A stretch of DNA of 64,000 nt from Azotobacter beijerinckii (GTDB taxonomy: Bacteria; Pseudomonadota; Gammaproteobacteria; Pseudomonadales; Pseudomonadaceae), in assembly GCF_900110885.1 (NCBI RefSeq), contig NZ_FOFJ01000011.1:52372-116371 (forward strand), in the 5' to 3' direction. This document shows, in pieces, positions 48,076 through 58,596 of the stretch. Position 1 is the stretch's first letter. Every line of letters begins with the position of its first letter. The notes under the pieces were generated by a model that made no database searches, was not told where the DNA came from, and was given only the letters and a program-made list of their open reading frames with translations. A program made the position numbers and the translations under genes.

Positions 48076-48543
48076 GTGAACGATATCCAGCGTTTCCTGG
48101 CCCATGCCATTCAGTTGGAAAAGGAATCGGCCCGCCGCTACGCGGAGCTGGCCGAAGCCATGGACACCCTCGGCAATGCCGAGGTGGCGGAATTCTTCAG
48201 GCAAATGTCGCACTACTCCCGCCTGCATCAGAAGGAAGCCATGGAGCGCGGCGGTTTCCACGACCTGCCGAACCTGGCTGCCGACGAATACCACTGGCCC
48301 AACGGTTCCAGCCCGGAAGCCGCCTGGGGCCATGTGAACCCCGGCATCGACGTCCTCGGCGCGATGTCGCTGGCCATGCACGGCGAACAGCGCAGCCACG
48401 AGTACTACCAGACGATCGCCGACGAAACCGCCGATCCGGAGGTGAGGGCGATGGCCACCGAGTTCGCCGACGAGGAGGCCGAGCACGTGGTCCAGCTGGA
48501 AGTCTGGCAGGCCAACCTGGCGAAGCTGACGGCCGTCAACTGA
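48076..48543 (+). CDS. Ferritin-like (rubrerythrin-fold) protein, paralogue of the fix-operon protein
   Basis: A 155-residue four-helix protein beginning MNDIQRFLAHAIQLEKESARRYAELAEAM. It is very similar to the protein encoded at 62747 in the fix operon. The C-terminal EEAEH motif (second metal-binding helix pair) is intact, but the first EExxH position reads YSRLH, lacking both glutamates. It may bind a single metal or a modified site. The GTG start at 48076 is preceded by AAGGAG. It is monocistronic. The function is unknown. Confidence 0.82.
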   Translation: MNDIQRFLAHAIQLEKESARRYAELAEAMDTLGNAEVAEFFRQMSHYSRLHQKEAMERGGFHDLPNLAADEYHWPNGSSPEAAWGHVNPGIDVLGAMSLAMHGEQRSHEYYQTIADETADPEVRAMATEFADEEAEHVVQLEVWQANLAKLTAVN

Positions 48544-48851
48544 GTCGTCCGCCGGGGCCGGAGTCCGTCCGGAACCGGCCCGCCGATGCTCCCTAGGGCC
48601 GGGCGAAGCGCAATGCGTCGTCCGGCTTTTGATTTTCCGGGTGTTTCGGCCTATTTTCACAATCTTTTCACATCGGGATAATGACCCGTCGCGGGAGATC
48701 CGTTGCCCGAGGGCGCCGCTCCCCCGTTGCGGGCAGAGGTCGCCGCTCGGCGCCGGCCGCCGATCCCGTGCCTCGAGCGCCGGGCCGGCGTCAGGTTTCC
48801 GATGCCTCGGCTCCCCACACCTCCATGACGATTTACTGCGGACAGGTTTTT
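48544..48851. other. Intergenic region before the sulfatase gene
   Basis: About 300 bases. A GC-rich imperfect hairpin (GGCCGGAGTCC / GGAACCGGCC) lies 10-40 bases after the ferritin-like gene. An AT-richer stretch around 48625-48680 may hold the sulfatase promoter. An in-frame ATG at 48825 is an alternative start for that gene. Confidence 0.45.
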
Positions 48852-51062
48852 GTGAACTTCATTCGTCGCGGGTTAGCGCATCCCCTTTTCTCCCTCGTCG
48901 CCCTGACCGGCCTGGTACTGGTCGTTCCGCTGGGCCTGCGCCTTGCCCTGGGCTGGTCCAGTCCGCTCGGGTACCTGTCGGACCTGGGTATTGCCAGCGC
49001 GCTGATCGTGCTTGTGCACCGCCGTCCGTGGTGGCTGGGATTGCCGGTGCTGTCGGTGTGGAGCCTGATGACCCTGGCTGCGGCCGAACTGGTCAGCGCG
49101 GTCGGCAGGCTGCCGGACGTGGCGGATCTCCACTACCTGCTCGACCCGCAGTTTCTGGGAAACTCCAGCGGCGGCGGTTTTGCCCAGCCCTGGCTGGCCG
49201 CCGCCCTGGCGCTCGGCCTGGCGATCTGGCTGGCCAGCCGATGGGCCGGCCGTTCGAGATCCGCTCCAGGCCTGCCCCGGCGTGCCTGGATAGTGCCGCC
49301 GCTGCTTCTGCTGGCCCACGGCGGCGTGCAGTACCTGCACCCCGGCGAGGAGGATCAGTGGCGGCTGTTCAACCTGCCGCATCAACTGCTGACGGCGGGC
49401 CTCGGGGAAGGGCAGGCCCGGCTGGAGGTCTGGCTGGAGGGCGACCGCGTCGACCTTCCGCCGCAGATGGCGGGCCTCACCCGGCTCGACCTGAAGGGAC
49501 GAAAACTGCTGCCGGCTCCCGGCCGCGCACGCAACGTACTGGTGGTGGTGCTGGAGGGCATTCCGGGCGCCTACGTGGGGGTCAACCGGCAGGCCTTGCA
49601 CAGCAGCTACCGGGAAAACCCGATGCCGCAGCTGAGCGCATGGGCCGAGCGCGGCATGAACACGCCCGACTATGTGCTGCACAGCCACCAGACCATTCGC
49701 GGCCTCTACGCGATGCTCTGCGGCGATTACGACAAGCTCGACAACGGCACGCCCAAGGGCGTCGAGATGCTGACCCTGACCCGGCGCAACCGGGACTGCC
49801 TGCCGGCCCAGCTGCGCCAGAACGGGTTCGCCACGCACTACCTGCAGGCCGCAGGTCTCAGGTTCATGGCCAAGGACCAGATCATGCCGCACATCGGCTT
49901 CGACGCCACCCGGGGCCGGGAGTGGTTTGCCAATCCGTCGTACCTGGATTTCCCATGGGGCATGGACGACCGTGCTTTCTTCGAGGGGGCGCTGGACTAC
50001 GTCGGACAGTTGCGGCAGAAGAACCGGCCCTGGATGCTCACCCTGCTGACCGTCGGCACTCACCAGTCCTATTCGGCGCCCGAAGACTACCTGCAGCGCC
50101 ACGACACGCCCAAGCAGGCCGCGGTGGGTTATCTGGACGACGCGCTCGGGACATTCCTGGCCGAACTGGAGCGCCGGGGCGTCTTGAAGGACACGCTGGT
50201 GATCGTCACCTCGGACGAGTCCCACGGCATCGACGGCGTGCGCCTGGCCTCGTCCTGGGGCTTCAACCTGGTGCTGGCCCCGGAGCGGGAGCAATTGCCC
50301 CGGCTGAAGTCCGGGGTTTACGGACATGTCGATCTGAGCGCCTCGCTACTCGACTACTTCGGTTTCCCGGTGCCGGCCACCCTGAGCGGTCGTTCGCTGT
50401 TCCGGGACTATCGAACGGGCCGGGAGATCATGTCGTTCACCAACGGCAAGCTGCGCTATCACGACGGTCGGGGAACCTTGACCGAATGCGATTTCCAGCA
50501 GCACTGCCGGTATTACGCCAGCGAAGGCTTCATCGCCGAGCGGGCGACCTTTCTCGGCCAGTATGGCGGCAAGCGGGCGCGCCAGATCGCCTCGCGAGCC
50601 GCCGCGCTGGATCGCACCCTGCTGCGGACGGCGTCGAACCGGCGCTACCAGTTCGGCAGCCCGGCCCATATCCCGCTTCGGGCGCAGGTCCCGGACGACT
50701 GGGCGGACAACCTCATCGGCGCCCAGTATCTGGAGATGCCCAAGGGATCGCACACCCGCGTGCGCCTGACGGTACGCTCCGTGGACCCGCAGCAGGACGC
50801 TTACATCTTGCTCAAGGCCAAGGAGTTCGAGCGGGACGTGCCCCTGGGCCTGCCCGCGGAAGTGCGGGTCACTGCCGAACAGCCGCTGGTGATGGATTTC
50901 GGTTTCGACAACCCGGAATCGCGCAAGGCGTTCTCCTTCCATCTGCTCGGCCACGGGCTGGGAGCCGTCGAGGTCAGCGACTTCAGCGTGGTTACCGAGT
51001 TGCCGGGGCCGCCGGAGTCGCTGGACGAGACTCCGGACGACGAGGATGCCCAGTCGAGCTGA
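48852..51062 (+). CDS. LTA-synthase-like sulfatase family membrane protein
   Basis: A 736-residue alkaline-phosphatase-superfamily enzyme. An N-terminal membrane region of four to five helices (residues 1-165) precedes a periplasmic sulfatase domain with [16 protein letters not shown] (metal-binding acidic residue and nucleophile region), [23 protein letters not shown] and [13 protein letters not shown]. Related enzymes transfer glycerol phosphate or phosphoethanolamine to glycans. A C-terminal domain of about 150 residues is carbohydrate-binding-like. The GTG start is preferred because the sequence then begins [15 protein letters not shown] as in pseudomonads. Confidence 0.83.
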   Translation: MNFIRRGLAHPLFSLVALTGLVLVVPLGLRLALGWSSPLGYLSDLGIASALIVLVHRRPWWLGLPVLSVWSLMTLAAAELVSAVGRLPDVADLHYLLDPQFLGNSSGGGFAQPWLAAALALGLAIWLASRWAGRSRSAPGLPRRAWIVPPLLLLAHGGVQYLHPGEEDQWRLFNLPHQLLTAGLGEGQARLEVWLEGDRVDLPPQMAGLTRLDLKGRKLLPAPGRARNVLVVVLEGIPGAYVGVNRQALHSSYRENPMPQLSAWAERGMNTPDYVLHSHQTIRGLYAMLCGDYDKLDNGTPKGVEMLTLTRRNRDCLPAQLRQNGFATHYLQAAGLRFMAKDQIMPHIGFDATRGREWFANPSYLDFPWGMDDRAFFEGALDYVGQLRQKNRPWMLTLLTVGTHQSYSAPEDYLQRHDTPKQAAVGYLDDALGTFLAELERRGVLKDTLVIVTSDESHGIDGVRLASSWGFNLVLAPEREQLPRLKSGVYGHVDLSASLLDYFGFPVPATLSGRSLFRDYRTGREIMSFTNGKLRYHDGRGTLTECDFQQHCRYYASEGFIAERATFLGQYGGKRARQIASRAAALDRTLLRTASNRRYQFGSPAHIPLRAQVPDDWADNLIGAQYLEMPKGSHTRVRLTVRSVDPQQDAYILLKAKEFERDVPLGLPAEVRVTAEQPLVMDFGFDNPESRKAFSFHLLGHGLGAVEVSDFSVVTELPGPPESLDETPDDEDAQSS

Positions 51063-51240
51063 GGAGTCCTCGAACGGGCAAGCCGCGTCTCGTCGACGAG
51101 ACACTTCCCGACACGATCGCCGGCCTTCCCGTTGCCGATCCTTTTGTGTAGGGTCGGCAACGGGTGTCGGGTTTGCGGGTGCAGCCGGACAGGTTTCTTG
51201 TGCCGGTCGGGCCGCCGCACAGCCGAGAGCGAGCGACCTC

Positions 51241-52602
51241 ATGAACCAAGACCCTTCCCGCAAGGCGTTGCCGTCTGCGCAACGCTTGGCCGACAAAGCG
51301 TTCGACGCGCTTGAGCGTTTCCTGCACATCGAAGCGGTGAGCGGCATCGTCCTGCTGCTTTCCGCCGCCCTTGCGCTGATCTGGGCCAACTCGCCGGCCG
51401 CAGCGAGCTACGAGCATCTGTGGCACATGCCGCTCAGCGTCGGGATCGGCGAGCATGTCGTCTCGCGCTCCCTGCACTTCTGGATCAACGACGCGCTGAT
51501 GACCGTGTTTTTCCTGGTCGTCGGCATGGAGATTCGCCGGGAAATCCATGACGGAGCCCTGGCCAGCCTCAAGCAGGCTGCCTTGCCGATGGCGGCGGCC
51601 CTGGGCGGCGTGGCGGTGCCGGCGCTGCTGTACCTTTCCGTCAACGGCAGCGAGGCTCTTCGCCAGGGCTGGGCCGTGCCGACGGCAACCGACATCGCCT
51701 TCGCCGTCGGTGTGCTGGCCCTGCTGGGCAAGTCGATTCCCGGCTCCGTGCGGGTCTTTCTGCTGGCCCTGGCGATCATCGACGACATCGTTGCGGTACT
51801 GATCATTGCGCTGTTCTTTTCGGGCGGACTCGATCCGTCGGGCTTCCCGATCGCCGGGGTCGGAATCTTGCTGGTGCTGGGCTTTCAGCGGATCGGCATC
51901 GGCTCGGCCTGGGCCTACGTCGTCCCCGGAGCCCTGCTCTGGTTCGGTCTGCTGCAGACCGGCGCTCATCCGACGCTGGCCGGCGTGGTACTGGGGTTGA
52001 TGACGCCGGTCGTCTCGTCGCCAAGCCTCGCGCGCCCCGTCGAAACGGCAACCGGTGCCATCGAGGACTTCGTCGAGCGCGTACGGCAAGGCGCCGAGGA
52101 TGCGCACCGCTTGATGCAGCCGGTGAAGCGGCTGCGCCACGCACAGCGCGAGCTGCTGCCGCCGGTCGTCCGCGTGCAGATGGCGCTGCATCCATGGGTC
52201 GCTTATGGCGTCATGCCGCTGTTCGCGCTGGCCAATGCCGGGGTGGGCCTCGATGGCATCGATCTGGCGAATGGCGGTTCGTTGACCGTGATGCTCGGGG
52301 TCTCGCTGGCCCTGGTCGTCGGCAAGCCGCTGGGGGTCATGCTCAGCAGCTGGACCCTGGTCCGTCTGGGCTGGTGCCGGCTTCCGGAGGGCATGAGCTG
52401 GTCGTGGATGTGGCTGATAGGCTGTCTGGCCGGGATCGGCTTCACCATGTCGATTTTCATCGCCACGCTGGCGTTCGACGGTGAACGTCTGCTGAGTGCC
52501 GCGAAGCTGGGAGTGCTGCTCGCTTCGGGGCTGGCCGGAGCCATCGGTCTCGTTCTCGGACGTATTCTGGTCGTGCGCGCCAGGGCGGCCAGTCGCCGCT
52601 GA
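51241..52602 (+). CDS. nhaA: Na+/H+ antiporter NhaA
   Basis: A 453-residue antiporter with the NhaA signature: [19 protein letters not shown] (helix IV Asp), [18 protein letters not shown] (paired Asp of the transport site), FALANAGV and [19 protein letters not shown]. Twelve helices are predicted. The N-terminal extension and the hydrophilic segment ([34 protein letters not shown]) before helix IX make it longer than E. coli NhaA. The ATG at 51241 has GAGCGA nearby. Confidence 0.95.
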   Translation: MNQDPSRKALPSAQRLADKAFDALERFLHIEAVSGIVLLLSAALALIWANSPAAASYEHLWHMPLSVGIGEHVVSRSLHFWINDALMTVFFLVVGMEIRREIHDGALASLKQAALPMAAALGGVAVPALLYLSVNGSEALRQGWAVPTATDIAFAVGVLALLGKSIPGSVRVFLLALAIIDDIVAVLIIALFFSGGLDPSGFPIAGVGILLVLGFQRIGIGSAWAYVVPGALLWFGLLQTGAHPTLAGVVLGLMTPVVSSPSLARPVETATGAIEDFVERVRQGAEDAHRLMQPVKRLRHAQRELLPPVVRVQMALHPWVAYGVMPLFALANAGVGLDGIDLANGGSLTVMLGVSLALVVGKPLGVMLSSWTLVRLGWCRLPEGMSWSWMWLIGCLAGIGFTMSIFIATLAFDGERLLSAAKLGVLLASGLAGAIGLVLGRILVVRARAASRR

Positions 52603-52670
52603 CCGCCAGATCCGGTTTGGCCGGCCGGTATCCTCCGGCCAGGCTTGTCGAAAGGATCGCGCGCAGGCAC

Positions 52671-55115
52671 TCAGAACTCCAGCGTGCTGGAGAGCTGGAG
52701 CTGCCGGGGTTCGCCGATCGACACGTAATACTGGTTGGCGCTGGACGCATAGTAGGTCTTGTCGAACAGGTTCTTCACGTTGAGCTGGAGGGTGAGGTTT
52801 TGTTCGCCGAGCCGGGTCTCGTAGGTGGCGAAGGCGTCGGTCACCGTGTAGGAGGGCAGGGTGAAGGAGTTGGCCGCATCCCCGGAGCGCTTGGCCACGT
52901 AGCGGGTGCCGCCGCCGAGGCGCAACTGGTCGCCGCCGAACAGCGAGCCTACGTCATAGACCAGCGAGGCCGAGGCGGTGGTCTTGGCCACGTTCTGCAG
53001 GCGGTTGCCCTTCAGCTCCGGGTCTTCGGTCACTTCGGCGTGCAGCCAGGAGTAGCTGCCGATCAGGCTCCAGTGCTCGCTGAGCTGGCCGCTCATGTCC
53101 AGCTCCAGGCCGTAGGAGCGGACCTTGCCGGCGGCGCGGCTGTAGCTGTCGCCGTTGGCGTCGAGCTGGCTGATCAGTACGTTGCGCTTGTGGATGTCGA
53201 ATAGCGCGAGGTTGGCGGTGATCCGCCCGGGAATGTCCAGCTTGCCGCCGATCTCCCAGGAGCGCGCCTCTTCCGGCGGGGTCGCGCCGTCGAGGACCTG
53301 GTTGTTGGCCAGCGGCGCGATGGTCGAGTTGGGCTTGAAGGAGTAGGTGTAGCTGCCGTACAGCGAGGCTTCGTCGCTGAGGCGATAGACCAGACCGGCG
53401 CGCGGCGTCCACTTGTGGCTCTGGACGTCGGTGTTGGCCTTGAACGGCCGACCGCGCCCGGCCCACTGATCGTAGCGCTGGTAGCGCGTGCCGAGCACCA
53501 GGATCCAGCGGTCGTCCAGGTGGATGGAGTCCTGGAAATAGACGGAGTCGGTGCGCAGCTTGTCGGTCTGGTCGCTGCTCGACGGATCGACGTTGTCCGA
53601 CGGATCGATCTGGCCGTAGGCCGGATCGGTGTAGCTGAGGGTCGAGGTGGCGCCGCGGATCAGGTCGGCGCGGAAGATCTTGCGCTTCTCGCTGTCGATG
53701 CCGGTCATCAGCTCGTGGCGCAGGCCGAACAGTTCGAAGTCGCCGTTCAGGCCGAGCCGCGCGAAGCTGTCGGTGCTGACCGCGCCGTGGGTACCGTCGA
53801 CGCGGCGGGTCACGGTCTGTTTGGCGGTGTTGACCGCGGTCACCCGCGCCTGGTTGTCGTCGTAGGTCTCGCGGGTCCAGCCGTAGGCGAAGTGGCCTTT
53901 CCAGCGTTCGTCGAAGGTATGGTCGATGCTGAAGCGGCTCAGGTCGGAGCGGCCCTCGGTGATGTTGAACGCCTCGTCCAGCCGGCGCCGGCGTGGAATG
54001 TCCAGCGGCCGCTTGGTGTTCGGGTCGATGACCGTACCGCGGTCGAAGGGGTAGGTGTATTCGCGGTGCTCGTAGCTCATAAGCACGGTGGTGTCCGCGC
54101 CGTACCAGGCCAGCGAGGGCGCGACCGTCGTCTGGCGGTTGGTGCCGAAGTTGCGCCAGTAGTCCTCGTCCGTGTAGTCGACGATGAGCCGGTAGGCCAG
54201 CCCATAGTCGCCCAGCGTGCCCAGCGCTCCGGTGCTGTCGAACTGGCCGCCGCTGCCGTTGCGCCCGTGGGCGTAGGCGTTGGCGCTGCCCTTGATGGAG
54301 TGGTGGGCGGTCAGCTCGGGCTTCTTGCTCACCAGGTTGACCACCCCGCCGGGATCCTGGATGCCGTAGAGAAGGCTCGCCGGCCCCTTGAGCACCTCGA
54401 CGTGATCGACGCTGGCGGTGAAGTTGCGGCCGAGGATCGAAGGGATGCCGTCGCGCATGATCGAGCCGTCGCGGTTGTCGCCGAAGCCGCGCTTGGTCAC
54501 CGCGTCCTGGGTGCCGCCGAGGGTGTTGGCCTGGGTGATGCCGCTGATGTTGTTCAGCGCGTCGTCGAGGTTGCGCGGGCGCTGGTCCTTGAGCACCTGG
54601 GCGGAAACCACGTTGATCGTCTGGGGGATCTCCAGCACCGGCGTGTCGCTGCGCATGATCGAGGCGGTCGGCTCCGGCTGGTAGCTGCTTTCCGGATCGC
54701 TGTCGGCGCTGACCAGGGTGCTCGACAGGGTCATCGGGCCGCTGTCGGCGCCGCCTAGGCGCTGCAGGGTCAGGGTGCGCTCGTCGATCTGCCGGTAGCT
54801 GTAGCCGGAGCCTTCCAGCAGCCGTTCGAGGGCGGCGGCGGCGCTCAGGTGCCCCTCCAGCGCCCGGGCCTGCACGGCATACAGCGCTTCGTCGGTGTAG
54901 ACCAGGCTGAGTCCGGTGATCCGGCTGAACTCGCCCAGTGCCCGCGGCAGCGAACCGCCGGCGATGGCGAAGGTGTACTGCCGGTCCTGCCAGGCGGCCT
55001 GGGGCGTCTCGGCCTGGGCGGCGGTCGCCGGCAGGCCGTTCAGGCCGAGTCCCAGCAGGGCGGTGGCGAGGAACTGCCGGGAGGAGCGGGACAGCAGGGA
55101 GGCGCGGTGGGTCAT
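52671..55115 (-). CDS. TonB-dependent siderophore receptor with STN signalling domain
   Basis: Outer-membrane ferric-siderophore receptor of 814 residues. The signal peptide is followed by an STN domain (about 45-117, YTFAIAGGSLPRALGEFSRITGLSLVYTDEAL) that signals to FecR. Next come the plug (EIPQTINVVSAQVLKDQ, RGFGDNRDGSIMRDGI, GPASLLYGIQDPGGVVNLVSKKP) and a 22-strand barrel ending in aromatic Phe (LSSTLEF). It is third after sigma factor and fecR. The cognate siderophore is unknown. The 102-base upstream gap has AT-rich Fur-like sequence (ATGCAAATGAATCGCAATTC). Confidence 0.94.
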   Translation of the reverse strand: MTHRASLLSRSSRQFLATALLGLGLNGLPATAAQAETPQAAWQDRQYTFAIAGGSLPRALGEFSRITGLSLVYTDEALYAVQARALEGHLSAAAALERLLEGSGYSYRQIDERTLTLQRLGGADSGPMTLSSTLVSADSDPESSYQPEPTASIMRSDTPVLEIPQTINVVSAQVLKDQRPRNLDDALNNISGITQANTLGGTQDAVTKRGFGDNRDGSIMRDGIPSILGRNFTASVDHVEVLKGPASLLYGIQDPGGVVNLVSKKPELTAHHSIKGSANAYAHGRNGSGGQFDSTGALGTLGDYGLAYRLIVDYTDEDYWRNFGTNRQTTVAPSLAWYGADTTVLMSYEHREYTYPFDRGTVIDPNTKRPLDIPRRRRLDEAFNITEGRSDLSRFSIDHTFDERWKGHFAYGWTRETYDDNQARVTAVNTAKQTVTRRVDGTHGAVSTDSFARLGLNGDFELFGLRHELMTGIDSEKRKIFRADLIRGATSTLSYTDPAYGQIDPSDNVDPSSSDQTDKLRTDSVYFQDSIHLDDRWILVLGTRYQRYDQWAGRGRPFKANTDVQSHKWTPRAGLVYRLSDEASLYGSYTYSFKPNSTIAPLANNQVLDGATPPEEARSWEIGGKLDIPGRITANLALFDIHKRNVLISQLDANGDSYSRAAGKVRSYGLELDMSGQLSEHWSLIGSYSWLHAEVTEDPELKGNRLQNVAKTTASASLVYDVGSLFGGDQLRLGGGTRYVAKRSGDAANSFTLPSYTVTDAFATYETRLGEQNLTLQLNVKNLFDKTYYASSANQYYVSIGEPRQLQLSSTLEF

Positions 55116-55217
55116 CGGGATCTTCTCGTAAGCGTGGAATGCTGATGCAAATGAATCGCAATTCAGCTACTACACGGAGCCCGAGCCGCTATACCTCAAC
55201 GAAAAACGAAAATATTT

Positions 55218-56213
55218 TCAGTGGACGACGATCAGCCGTCCGAACAGCTCGCGCTGCCGGAAGCCGAGCACCGCCTGCAGCGAGTTCAGCGCCGCGTGCG
55301 GATCGGCGCTGGGGAAGGAGCCGGTCACCCGGCGCGCCGCCAGCTCGGTATCGAGCAGCAGGATGCGCCCTGGGTAGTAGTCGCCGAGGCGCTCCAGCAC
55401 TTCGCCCAGCGGCGCCTGGTAGAAGGCCAGCCAGCCCTGGCGCCAGGCCAGCGCGGCGTTGCTGTCGACCGCCTCGGGCGTGCCCAGGCGGCCGTCTTCG
55501 AAGGCCACCCGCTGCCCGGCGTGCAGCACCGCCTGCGGCAGCTCAGGGCCTTCGCCGGCGCGCACCGCCACCTGCCCAGAGGCGACGGTGACGCGGGTTT
55601 CCCGGGACAGGCGACGGACCTCGAACTCGGTGCCCAGCACCCGCGCCTCGCCCGCCTCGGCGCGGACCACGAAGGGCAGGCCGTTGCGCACCACCTTGAA
55701 CGAGGCGGCACCGCGCAGCAGTTCGATCTGCCGCTGCTGCGCATCGAAATGCACCGCCAGGGCGCTGTCGCCGTCCAGGACCAGCTGCGAGCCATCGGCC
55801 AGGGTCAGTTCGCGGACTTCGCCGGGCGCCGAAACGTAGTCGGCGCGCAGATCGCCGAGCCAGTGCTCCGGCTGCCACCAGCCGCCGGTCCACAGCGCCA
55901 GCAGCAGGCAGGCGGCCGTGGCCAGCGACCAGGCCGGGGCGCGGTGCCGCCGCGGTGTGCGCCGGGGGGCGTCCATGCGTGCCAGATACCCGGCAAGGGC
56001 GGCCGACTCCTCCTGCGCCAGTCGGGCCGCCGGCGCGGCGCTGAGCGTCCACACCGCCTCGGCCCGGGCATAGACCTGCGGATGCCGGGGATCGGCGGCC
56101 AGCCAGCGCTCGAAGGCCGGCTCGTCGCGCAGCCCGTCCGGCGCCTGGCGTTGCAGCAGCCAGCGCCAGGCTTCCCGTTCCTGGGCGGTAGACATGAAAG
56201 GCGGCGGGGTCAT
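55218..56213 (-). CDS. FecR-type anti-sigma/signal transducer
   Basis: A 331-residue inner-membrane protein that relays the receptor signal to the ECF sigma factor. It has a cytoplasmic DUF4880-like N-terminus (EREAWRWLLQRQAPDGLRDEPAFERWLAADPRHPQVYARAEAVW), one membrane segment at about residues 95-112 (SLATAACLLLALWTGGW), and a periplasmic FecR domain (YVSAPGEVRELTLADGSQLVLDGDSALAV). The ATG at 56213 overlaps the sigma-factor stop (ATGA), so I prefer it over MSTAQ six codons further on. Confidence 0.92.
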   Translation of the reverse strand: MTPPPFMSTAQEREAWRWLLQRQAPDGLRDEPAFERWLAADPRHPQVYARAEAVWTLSAAPAARLAQEESAALAGYLARMDAPRRTPRRHRAPAWSLATAACLLLALWTGGWWQPEHWLGDLRADYVSAPGEVRELTLADGSQLVLDGDSALAVHFDAQQRQIELLRGAASFKVVRNGLPFVVRAEAGEARVLGTEFEVRRLSRETRVTVASGQVAVRAGEGPELPQAVLHAGQRVAFEDGRLGTPEAVDSNAALAWRQGWLAFYQAPLGEVLERLGDYYPGRILLLDTELAARRVTGSFPSADPHAALNSLQAVLGFRQRELFGRLIVVH

Positions 56214-56800
56214 CGGCGGTCGTTCCCTGGCGTGGCGTCGCGGCGCTGGGGCGGATGATCCAGGCTCGCCTTGCATGTGTCGAGGGCGCGCATCATATGT
56301 TTTTCCACGGCGCTTTGGGACAGCGCCATGGCCTTGGCGATCTCGCCGTAGGTGCGCCCGTGGATGCGGTTGAGCAGGAAGATGTGGCGGGTGCGCTCCG
56401 GCAGGCCGCGCAGCGCGGCCTCGACCCGGCGCAGGTCGTCGCCGGCCTGCAGCGCCGCCTCGAGCGAGGCGCTTTCGCCGTCGTGCTCCGGCGCCAGGCT
56501 GTCCAGCGAGCGGTTGCGCTTGCCTTCGCCGCGCAGATGGTCGATGGCCAGGTTGTGCGCGCTGCGCAGCAGGTAGGTGCCGGGCTCGTCGAGCGGCTTG
56601 AGCGGCCGTTTCCAGAAGCGCAGGAACAGGTCCTGGATGAGATCCGCCGCCGTGGCGCGGCAGCCGACCCGCCGGCTGACCAGGGCCTCCATCCGTTCGC
56701 GCTGGGCCAGGAAGACCCGCAGGAAGTCCTGCTCCGGCGCTTCGCCCGGTGCCGGGGCGTCCGGCGGGTCGAGGTCGGCAGGGGAATCGTGATCGGACAT
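56210..56800 (-). CDS. FecI-type ECF sigma factor
   Basis: A 196-residue extracytoplasmic-function sigma factor for iron uptake. Region 2 (ATAADLIQDLFLRFWKRP, YLLRSAHNLAIDHLRGE) and region 4 (LRGLPERTRHIFLLNRIHGRTYGEIAKAMALSQSAVEKHMMRALDTCK) are clear. It is first in a sigma-fecR-receptor operon and lies just downstream of a perfect Fur-type palindrome, so iron starvation should induce it. Confidence 0.94.
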   Translation of the reverse strand: MSDHDSPADLDPPDAPAPGEAPEQDFLRVFLAQRERMEALVSRRVGCRATAADLIQDLFLRFWKRPLKPLDEPGTYLLRSAHNLAIDHLRGEGKRNRSLDSLAPEHDGESASLEAALQAGDDLRRVEAALRGLPERTRHIFLLNRIHGRTYGEIAKAMALSQSAVEKHMMRALDTCKASLDHPPQRRDATPGNDRR

Positions 56801-56833
56801 CGGCGGGGAACGACGCGGGTCGGCGAGGGCGGG

Positions 56834-56860
56834 GATAGATGATAATTCTTATCATCTATC
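56834..56860. promoter_or_regulatory. Fur box upstream of the ECF sigma gene
   Basis: Perfect inverted repeat with 12-base arms GATAGATGATAA and TTATCATCTATC around TTC. The core ATGATAA...TTATCAT fits the Fur consensus GATAATGATAATCATTATC. It lies 33 bases upstream of the sigma-factor start codon. Confidence 0.88.
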
Positions 56861-56901
56861 CAGGGTAGTCACGCTCCGTCGGATTACCGGCTGCCGGCCG
56901 C

Positions 56902-58596
56902 TCAACGGGCTTTCCCGTAGCGCTCCAGCACATGCCGGCTCATGCCGTGGGCCAGTTCGTTCTCGCCGAGGAAGATTTTCCCGGCAGCCTCCCGCTCCAG
57001 CAGTTCGGCCTCTTCCTCGTTGTGGGTGCGGACCACCGTTTCGATCACCGGGTTGAGGGTGCGGGCGGTGGCGATCATCTGCCGCACGTCGAGGGTGTCG
57101 GGGGTGGCCACCACCAGCATGCTGGCGCGGGCGATGTGCGCCTGGATCAGCACCGCCGGGTCCGCGGCGTTGCCCGAGACGGCGGCGCCGCCCTCGGCGC
57201 GCAGGCGCTCGACCAGCTCGCGGTTCTGCTCGGCCACCACGTAGGGAATGTCGCGCTCGGCCAGGGCCTGGGCGATGCGCCGGCCGACGCGACCGTAGCC
57301 GACCAGCACGACCTGCCCGGACAGGTAGCGCTCGTGGGTGCTCATCGGCAGTTCGGCCAGCGGGTCGGCGGGATGCTCCAACCGGCGCGCCAGCTTGGAG
57401 TGCGAACCCAGCCAGGCCTGCAGCGGCTCGGCGGCCTTGAACACCACCGGGTTGAGGGCGATCGAGATCAGCGCGCCGGCGAGGATCAGGCTCTGGCCTT
57501 CCACCGGCAGCAGGCCCAGGCTCACCCCGAGTCCGGCGAGGATGAAGGAGAACTCGCCGATCTGCGCCAGGCTCGCCGAGACGATCAGCGCGGTGTTCAG
57601 CGGGTAGCGCAGGAGCAGGACCAGGGCGGCGGCGGCGATCGACTTGCCGACCACGATGATGCCGACCACGGCGAGCACCTGCAGCGGCTGCTCGAGCAGC
57701 ACCCGCGGGTCGAAGAGCATGCCCACCGAGACGAAGAACAGCACGGCGAAGGCCTCGCGCAGCGGCAGCGATTCCTCGGCGGCGCGGTGGCTGAACTCGG
57801 ATTCGCGCAGCACCATGCCGGCGAAGAAGGCGCCCAGGGCGAAGGACACGCCGAACAGTTCGGCCGCCCCGTAGGCGATGCTCACCGCGGCGGCCACCAC
57901 GCAGAGGGTGAAGAGTTCCCGCGAGCCGGTACCGGCGACCAGCCAGAGCAGCTTGGGAAGCACCCGGCGGCCGCCCACCAGCATCAGGGCGATGAAGGCC
58001 GACACCTTGAGCAGGGTGAGGGCGAGGGTGCCCCACAAGCTCCCTGCCCCGGCGTCCGGCGCATCGCCGCCCAGCGCGCCGGCCAGGGGCGGCAGCAGCA
58101 CCAGCACCAGCACCATGGCGAGGTCCTCGACCACCAGCCAGCCGACCGCGATGCGCCCGTTCATGGAGTCCAGGATGCCGTGCGCTTCCAGGGTCCTGAG
58201 CAGTACGACGGTGCTCGCCACCGAGAGGGCCAGGCCGAACACCAGCGCACCGCCGAGGTTCCAGCCCCAGGCGGCGGCGATGCCGGCACCCAGGGCGGAG
58301 GCCACGGCGATCTGCAGGATGGCCCCCGGCAGGGCGATCTTGCGCACCGCCAGCAGGTCGTCGAGGGAGAAATGCAGGCCGACGCCGAACATCAGCAGCA
58401 TCACGCCGATCTCGGCGAGTTCGTGGCCGAGATGGGCATCGGCGACGAAGCCCGGTGTGAAGGGGCCGAGCATGATGCCGGCCAGCAGGTAACCGACCAG
58501 CGCCGGCAGCTTGAGGCGGGCGGCGAGGACGCCCAGCAGCAGAGCCAGGCCGAAGGCGGTGGCCAGGGTGGTGATCAGAGGCAGGTTGTGCGGCAC
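56902..58596 (-). CDS. ybaL: YbaL-type cation/proton antiporter with TrkA-N domain
   Basis: A 564-residue CPA2-family antiporter of the Kef/YbaL group. Twelve or so helices (LLLGVLAARLKLPALVGYLLAGIMLGPFTPGF, GLALSVASTVVLLRTLEAHG, SFALGAFFAGMVLRESEFSHRAAEESLPLREAFAVLFFVSVGMLF) precede a cytoplasmic RCK/TrkA-N domain from about residue 415 (QVVLVGYGRVGRRIAQALAERDIPYVVAEQN) that binds nucleotide. It exchanges K+ for H+ in response to stress (family knowledge). It is monocistronic, divergent from the fix operon. Confidence 0.92.
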   Translation of the reverse strand: MPHNLPLITTLATAFGLALLLGVLAARLKLPALVGYLLAGIMLGPFTPGFVADAHLGHELAEIGVMLLMFGVGLHFSLDDLLAVRKIALPGAILQIAVASALGAGIAAAWGWNLGGALVFGLALSVASTVVLLRTLEAHGILDSMNGRIAVGWLVVEDLAMVLVLVLLPPLAGALGGDAPDAGAGSLWGTLALTLLKVSAFIALMLVGGRRVLPKLLWLVAGTGSRELFTLCVVAAAVSIAYGAAELFGVSFALGAFFAGMVLRESEFSHRAAEESLPLREAFAVLFFVSVGMLFDPRVLLEQPLQVLAVVGIIVVGKSIAAAALVLLLRYPLNTALIVSASLAQIGEFSFILAGLGVSLGLLPVEGQSLILAGALISIALNPVVFKAAEPLQAWLGSHSKLARRLEHPADPLAELPMSTHERYLSGQVVLVGYGRVGRRIAQALAERDIPYVVAEQNRELVERLRAEGGAAVSGNAADPAVLIQAHIARASMLVVATPDTLDVRQMIATARTLNPVIETVVRTHNEEEAELLEREAAGKIFLGENELAHGMSRHVLERYGKAR

